DNA from: Albula goreensis
Lineage: Eukaryota; Chordata; Actinopteri; Albuliformes; Albulidae
DNA: 64,000 nucleotides
NCBI GenBank assembly: GCA_022829145.1
Contig: CM040763.1
Coordinates: forward strand, 7,883,641 to 7,947,640
Direction of reading: 5' to 3'
Part shown: positions 57,445 to 64,000 of the stretch, one piece after another
Layout of the letters: each line of letters opens with the position of its first letter
Position numbering within the stretch: the first letter of the stretch is position 1
The notes under the pieces: model-generated
Databases searched by the model: none
Seen by the model: only the letters and a program-made list of their open reading frames with translations
Told to the model about the DNA's origin: nothing
Position numbers and translations under genes: made by a program

Positions 57445-60430
57445 CCGGTATTGAGGGCAACTGGTCTGCAACATAGGAAAAACGAAAGCTTGCTCAGCCA
57501 TGCGACCGCTTCTCAATTTACTAAAGAAACATCCTGTTTTTCACCATATAAACTGTTCTGCAATAAACTTGCAATCATAAAAATACTTTTTTACACTGTG
57601 GCAAACAATGAATGTGTAAAATTTCACTCACTAGTTTGTGAACAATCCAAAAAAACTTCCCTTAGGTCTGATGTGGATCAATTTCACTGTCCTTTACAAT
57701 AGGGTCATAAATGCTCTTCCTTAGATCAGTTTTATAAACCCTGACAGTGGTTAGGGTGGGCCAAATGGGTCCACTTCCTTCTCAGGTCAATTTGGTTGAG
57801 CAATTTGTTTAATTGGCCCTGAAAGATCATGACTGAAGCCATTTAAGAGGAAACACCAGGCAAAATGGCCCAACATATGGAAGCAAGCACAGCTTCACAG
57901 GCGAGCGACGCAATCTACAGAGGGGTGCTGGAGTGGGAGAGAGACATTAATATACCGCAGAATCAAACTGAAGTATAAGTGCTTTATCGTATGTGGGATA
58001 GATTGCCCACACACCTGCAAGCTAGATGAAAAGAGTCAAACCAGCTGTTCAATGCATCATTTTAAAACAAAGGGTCTGCTTTAGAACTTTAGAATTTTAG
58101 GGTACAGCTGAATGAACGGTGAGGATTTTTCTTTTTCTTAATTGGACAAAACTACATTGGGGATAGCGTCTGCTTCCCATTTGCACTTTCTGCACAATTG
58201 AGAATGGCTAGCCAACTTGATCTCCCAAGAAAACCAGACAATCTCCAAGCAGACATCTTTCCTGGCCTCGAGGTGTCATTAGATGAACAGACAGCGAGCT
58301 GTAATTCACCATATATGCATGCGTGCACGCGGGAGCCAAGAAACAGAGAGAGACTGAGGGGGGTGACGGGTGGGGGTGGGGGCAGCTGAGAGCTTGGGGA
58401 TGGGACTTCTTTGTTTTGGACTGTTAGGTCATGCAAATGATGTCATCCTGGAGGAGATCCTGAGTACGCCCTTTTCCTTTAATACGGGCCCCGTTTGTTT
58501 ACACGGACATGAAAGGATGTCATAAACACCGGGCCTGCTCTAATCATCTCAGGCCCGATGGCCCCCGTCTCTCCCTCCTCCACCAGCACCTCCTCCTCCA
58601 CCAGCACCACCTCCTCCTCGTCCTCTCCCAGCTCCATCAAACCTCCGCATTACTCATCCACTTTCAGAGGCCTTTTAGTTACAAAACGAGATGCCGTGCC
58701 GTTTCCCACAGAAAGAGACGGGGCAGCAGCTAAATGAATACAAAGAAGCAGTCACAGTGGAAAAAAATGTAGAGATATATAGAGGTATTTTTTGGTCTTT
58801 TATCCTTTTGGATAGGGAATGTTTTGGGAGATATCCAGAGAGCACATGCTCCAAACACGTCTGCTATTAATTTCTCATACAGAGCTGTTTTAAGCCTAGA
58901 ATGGCAAAATTTTCCAAGTATCAAGTCCAACCTCCAAAAATTGCTTTGCTACAATGCTGTATGTCAATGACACATCCAATAGACTCTGTGTGATACCCAG
59001 AGGAATTTGTGAATAACATATGCGTGAAAGTTGAATCTGACTTTAATATTTATATCCAAGTTGGTTGTATAATCATGAAATTATAAATATGCTTCACAAA
59101 TGGTCCATATATTTTAAACATACTCTTGGATATTGTTGGATGTACTGTTTTCATCCAGTGGACAGGGAGTGGAAGGAGCAGGACAGGGAGCTGGAAAAGG
59201 CAAAGAAACAGCATGATCTGGGCAAAAGAAACGATGCACCTCTTCTCAGCTGCAAACTTTTCACTGGACAACTGAGTTGGGCTGAAAGTTGCTCTACATC
59301 GTGCAATAAAAAAGCCAGGCAGCTTGGGTTTATGCAAGGGAATGCTGTTGAAAGAATGCCTGTCACAAAGGAGCATTACGGGCAGTTAATCTCCTTAATG
59401 ATCAGTCAAATGTGTCCTCAAGTGTTTCTGAAGAGACGACAGAAAAGAGTCAACACTCTTAGAGTGACATGTGGGCTTGCCACTGTAGTGTAGAATAAAA
59501 CAAACCCCAAAGTCGCAAATGCAATATAAGATAGAGGCCAAGTCAGGGTCCTTGTAGTTTCAACACCACCAATGAAACTACTGAATAACTCATCTGAACA
59601 ACTTTGCTAACTTTCTTTAGCCAAGGCAATCTGACTGGTCCCAGCAGATATAGGATGATGGATCTGGCTGGCTTTGACATTTGGTTTTTCAATTCATACA
59701 CACATCCTATAGCTGAATTCATCAAAAGAAGCAACTGATCATTGGTTAATAAGCACACATAGCCCTGGACTTTTTTGCTCTATCACTCAAGAGAGGGAGG
59801 TCAGTCAGGATCACAAGCGAGCTTGAGAAAGGGAAACCAGGGGCCCTGAAACCAGACGAGCCTGCCCCAGAAGAAACAGCTAATTAGTTTGAAAGGGGGG
59901 TAAATGCGCACTCCTGACAGTTGGAATGCGCTAACAACGGGTGGCAAGGAAAGGTTAGAGCCCAGGAGGCTGAGATGACCGAGGGTATCTGTTAACCTTC
60001 TGAGACCTGCCAAGCTAACACTGCTTACCCACCAAACTGACGGTGTGGTTTGAAATCCTTAGTGTTCCTCAAGGAGAAAATAGGGTTGGGTGATAAAACA
60101 AAATTACTGTATACTGATACAATTTCATTATGATCACATCCTAATGATATTTATATTGCTGTATCTGTTTTACTGCCTATAGTTAACCAAAAAGCAAAAA
60201 AAAACAGGTTTGTTGTATTCCTGTAGAATAATGAACAGCAGTAACACATAAATGAGGTTTTGCATGTTCAGACAGGCATCAAGATCTTTATCAACATTGA
60301 TAAAAGCCCCAGATAGTTATCATCAGACAGATTTGGAACAGATCACCTAGTTGTAAGAGGAAGCCCAAGCGGCAAAGGTCTGCTGACAGATCTCGGCGCA
60401 GCAGGGAGAACTACCAGACTGCGCATGTCG

Positions 60431-60457
60431 CGGGCGGGGGGGGGTGGGACTGGGGAG
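60431..60457 (+). repeat. G-run cluster, plus strand
   Basis: GGG-C-GGGGGGGG-T-GGG-ACT-GGGG, a simple quadruplex pattern, followed by a 22-base A run at 60473-60494. Confidence 0.8.
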
Positions 60458-60472
60458 GAAACATAAAACAGC

Positions 60473-60494
60473 AAAAAAAAAAAAAAAAAAAAAA
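60473..60494 (+). repeat. Poly(A) run, 22 bases
   Basis: An uninterrupted A run. No clear retroelement body was recognised before it. Confidence 0.9.
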
Positions 60495-61772
60495 GGGTGG
60501 ACATCGTCTCACCGAGTCACTTGTCAGCAGTCCAATCTAAACCTGGGATCTGTCAAAAGAAAATAAGAGGGAGACATTCTACGCCAGCCAGGCCACCAGG
60601 GCACACATGGGAACATCACAAGTCATTAGTTGGGAGGAATGACTCCGTTTGGGCAAAACAAATGCCTCCAGAGGCGAGGTTTGTTGTCTCTACCCTGACT
60701 CTGGAGAGGAGGAGATGGGGAAAGAAAAAGGGGAAAAAAATGTTGAGAAACTGAGTTTAGAGCTCGATTGTTAAAAATAAACCAAAAATAAATAAATAAA
60801 ATAGTTCAGTGCATTTGGGGGAATGGAATTTGACGTTGGTGACGGTCAATGCGTCCGCACTCGTCAAGGGAGTTGGTTAAAGCAGACGAGCATGTTTTCC
60901 ACATGATTCAGAATCTATTTACAATACCAACGGCTTTTACCTCAAGAACTTTTATGTTTGTGTGAGTATGTTTGAGTGTTTTTCACCCCAAGTTTGAACA
61001 AACTGTGGTCCTGCTTTATAACCTTTTCTCCCCTTTCTCCTGAATTGCTTTTATTTCAGGCCCACTGGGCAACCGTCTTTCACCAACTGAGTTACTCTGA
61101 TTCAAATGGCAAATGGCCTTCAATAATACGACTCACCACAGGTGTAACTCCAATCTTGCAGGTGCCTCACAGATGGAGACCGATGAGACAGAGGTTTCAA
61201 TCTGACTTCACAAGACGATGGCTGCCTCCCCAATGTGGAGGCTAATTAGCCGCTAACGGCACAGCTGAGACCTGAACGTACAGCGGTGGGGCCCACAGCT
61301 GCACTGTCAACAGGTGCTTTTACCCTGTGCGCCACTCCAGACCCTGCATATACTGCCTCCTGGGGTATGGCCATGCTATCCGCAGCCAAAGGGGGGCTGC
61401 TAATGGAGCATGTGCACTCCTGATGTCCCTGAATGCAAGCCAGCAGCCATCTCCCGACACCACCATGAGAGAGCTTGTGCAAAACTGCCTCTGATCTGTA
61501 CCGTTTGGTCTTAATGAAATTTTATGAACTGCAACAGCAAACAACTGTTTGTAGCTGCGCAGTACTTGAATGGCACCTAATAATACGGTAGGGCTCTACA
61601 ATATCTTTAGAAACTGCCACCAAAATGCATTGCCCGTTCCCATGGAAGTTTAACATTTCTGATCACTTATAATTTCAATGGAACCAATCTGATGTTAATT
61701 TCTGGATGTGACAAAACATGCATTACCTTGATTGGCTTTTATTACACAAAGGAAAAAATGCCAGTAGACTGC

Positions 61773-61797
61773 AAAAAAAAAAAAAAAAAAAAAAAAA
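61773..61797 (+). repeat. Poly(A) run, 25 bases
   Basis: The longest A run in the window. There is no recognisable element upstream and no flanking duplication seen. Confidence 0.9.
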
Positions 61798-64000
61798 CAT
61801 GTGCACAGATGCTTGTGTTTTTTCTTTAACTGTTGTTAAGGTAAACATACAGGAGTTTAAATGTGTATTTACAGGCAGCGTTTAAGTGTGAAGTTTCATT
61901 TCAGTGGTTTAATGCTATAATCACCAATAACAGCAGCTATAATGAAACTGCTAAGTGTCAATGCACTCTGTTTAAACACACAAGTTTTCCATTCATCTTG
62001 CTAATTGCACCGAAGCAATAAACACACACTTTTTTTCCCTTTGAGGTCATCTGCTCACAGCAAGTATGTGTGTTTACAGCTCTAATTATTTGTGTAATTG
62101 CACCCTCTGATGAACTTCAGCCGTCTGTCTAGTCAAGACGCCACACAGTGCTCAAGAGGGCAGAAAAACATGGATGAATGTTGGGGAAGGAAGGTGTCGG
62201 AGTAACTGTGATGAGGCTCTCCCAGCCAAATGGCTGAATCCCCCAGTTCATCGGCTGTAAAATACTGTGCCAGCCCTCTCGGCTCATCGCTCCGAACTGC
62301 TCTGGAGTCAGTATGCCTTACTCACATTGACCAGAGCAGGGTTTTCAGACAGCCATCCCCAAAATCCCACCATGGGAAAGACAACATTTCGCATTTAATG
62401 TGGGCGACCACAAACTGCAAATGAATTTGAAAATTTATGGAATGAGGAAAGGAACTATTGCAAAATGCTGTGTTGATGTTGATGCTGGATTTGTACTGTT
62501 GCAAAATTACTCAACCACTGCAGTAAAGATTTTTGGATGTATTATGAAATGCTAGCAACAATCCAAGACAATATCGTCATACCAACCAAAAATACACATA
62601 CGCATATGCATACAGTGGTGGGACTGAAGAACTGAAACTGAACATAGGACAGACGTAAAATCAAATGATGAGGCAAACAATTGGCTATTTCTCACTAAGC
62701 AAAGCCAGGCCTCCAGCACGTCCCTTCCTGTTGCCTAGTACTGTGTTTTTTCATGGTTACTTTCCTGAGGATGTGATTCTGCAAAAGCATAATATCAATG
62801 GGTTTTGAAGCTAGCAAGTGGAGTAAAGGTTACTCCCATGTGCATACATTAGCCTAGTGACACCCAAAGTGCAGGCACTGCAACACAGACAGAAAAAAAG
62901 GGTGACCGATAGAAAGGGAGAAGGGGACAGAGGGAAAGAAAAAAGACAATGAAAGAAAGAACTAAGGCTACATAAAGTATGAAAAAAAAACAATCAAGTG
63001 AAACAAAATCACCACTGGTTAAACATGTACATTCACTTTACCCCTTCTGTAAGCGATTGTTAGAGCAAAAGATCAAGAACAATTAGTTCTTAGTCTTCAG
63101 AAGGCTTGCTCAAAGGTGGTATAATGTATTCCAATGCCGAGATTGATCTCATTCTGAAACAACCAACTGCTGCTTGAGAAGCATTCCTTTGGCTTAACAA
63201 CATGACCTGACAGGTTCTGATACCACAGAACATTCTGCAAGGTGATGAAGAGGTTATCTTACATAACTTAAACGTGTTTATCAAGAACACATCCAATGTA
63301 AAATAACTATACATTACATAATTATTAATTGATCAAGAGAAAAAAGATAATCTTTCCTTTGAACACTTTCTCTTTTTCTGGCGTTCGCTTACACGGAAAC
63401 TTGTCGTACACCTAAGACACACATCCTGAAATGTGAACAATGTGTCAATAATTAATCCTGTAAAAAGGGCAGTCCGATTAGGTCAAGCACACCGTGTAAG
63501 AACCCACAGCTTCTGTTTCACTGTAACACAAGCCTCAGAAGAGCTGCCAGTGCTCGGTACACCAGTGAACCCTCCTGGCCTTGGGGAGAGAGGTCATCAC
63601 ATAGAGCCCCACAGCCGGCCGGCCCAGCCGCCTCTCAGGAATACCACTCTGTTCTGCCTGACCGCTACGCTCCCATTAAGCTCCGTACATCAAGCAGAGG
63701 GCCCAAAAACAACCATGAACAAGTGATTCTCGGTAACTAATTAACATTCCTTAAAGTGAAAAAGGGCAAGCTCAGGCACACTGGGCTGATGACTGTCCTG
63801 ACTTCTCAGTGTCTATGCCAGGAGAACAACATGAACACTCTGGAAGGCAGTAAAGCATTTCACTTGCCTTGAAAATACCATTTAATTTAGTAAAAAGCTG
63901 TATTCTTTACTGAAGTATAAAATACTTCATAACACTGCAGTTCAGATTTCTTCCCCTTTAATTTTGGAGCATAAATGGTAACAGCTCTCCGTACCTCATC

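Noticed and set aside
58509..58733. Candidate grk4 exon 1 on the minus strand at about 58637 (starts Met-Glu-Leu)
   Set aside because: After MEL it reads as acidic/valine repeats from the CCT/CCACCAG tract and lacks the conserved ENIVAN segment of GRK4/5/6.
61050..61345. Possible tRNA-like SINE head (tggcgcacaggg) on the minus strand
   Set aside because: The box-A-like piece lacks a convincing box B at the right distance and there is no SINE tail; left unassigned.

Overview
This window is vertebrate nuclear DNA, almost certainly from a ray-finned (teleost) fish. Long introns with GT/AG borders, V-SINE-type tails ending in the teleost 'gctctggata...gctaaatg' signature, many (CA)n, (GA)n and (ATT)n microsatellites and a huntingtin with only four glutamines all point that way. 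There is no operon, phage, plasmid or CRISPR structure. Both genes lie on the minus strand.

Layout, in the direction of transcription (high to low coordinates). From 64000 to 52085 I see no coding sequence; this is most simply intron 1 of grk4, whose first exon lies beyond the window. From 52084 down to 21922 there are fifteen consecutive exons (2-16) of a G protein-coupled receptor kinase of the GRK4/5/6 subfamily. It is called grk4 because of its sequence and because it lies directly upstream of huntingtin in the same orientation, as in mammals. Its exons add up to 1676 nt, which with a usual 52-nt exon 1 gives about 575 residues. A long AT-rich 3' UTR probably runs to about 17750. Roughly 1 kb further on is the CpG-containing huntingtin promoter and leader (about 16545-17000). 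Huntingtin exons 1-12 follow, from 16544 down to 1652. The remaining exons lie below position 1.

All 27 coding exons have canonical splice sites and join in frame with no disruption. Huntingtin exons 2-11 have lengths equal to those I know for the human exons. Here htt encodes the N17 helix, four glutamines (CAG CAA CAG CAA), no proline-rich region, the first HEAT-type helical region, the conserved Akt-type serine site and the acidic caspase-cleaved segment. The GRK has the RH domain, an AGC-type kinase core with all catalytic residues, and a tail ending in a GRK6A-like acidic stretch plus a class I PDZ ligand (-SRI).

The most interesting points are local. There is a (GT)12 tract abutting the htt exon 8 acceptor. 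A frame stays open for 104 codons past the htt exon 12 donor and carries a duplicate of the end of exon 12. The grk4 tail looks GRK6A-like. Two blocks repeated about 2.4 kb apart lie in grk4 intron 2. Strong G-runs sit just downstream of the grk4 exon 3 donor. No undescribed protein-coding system was found.
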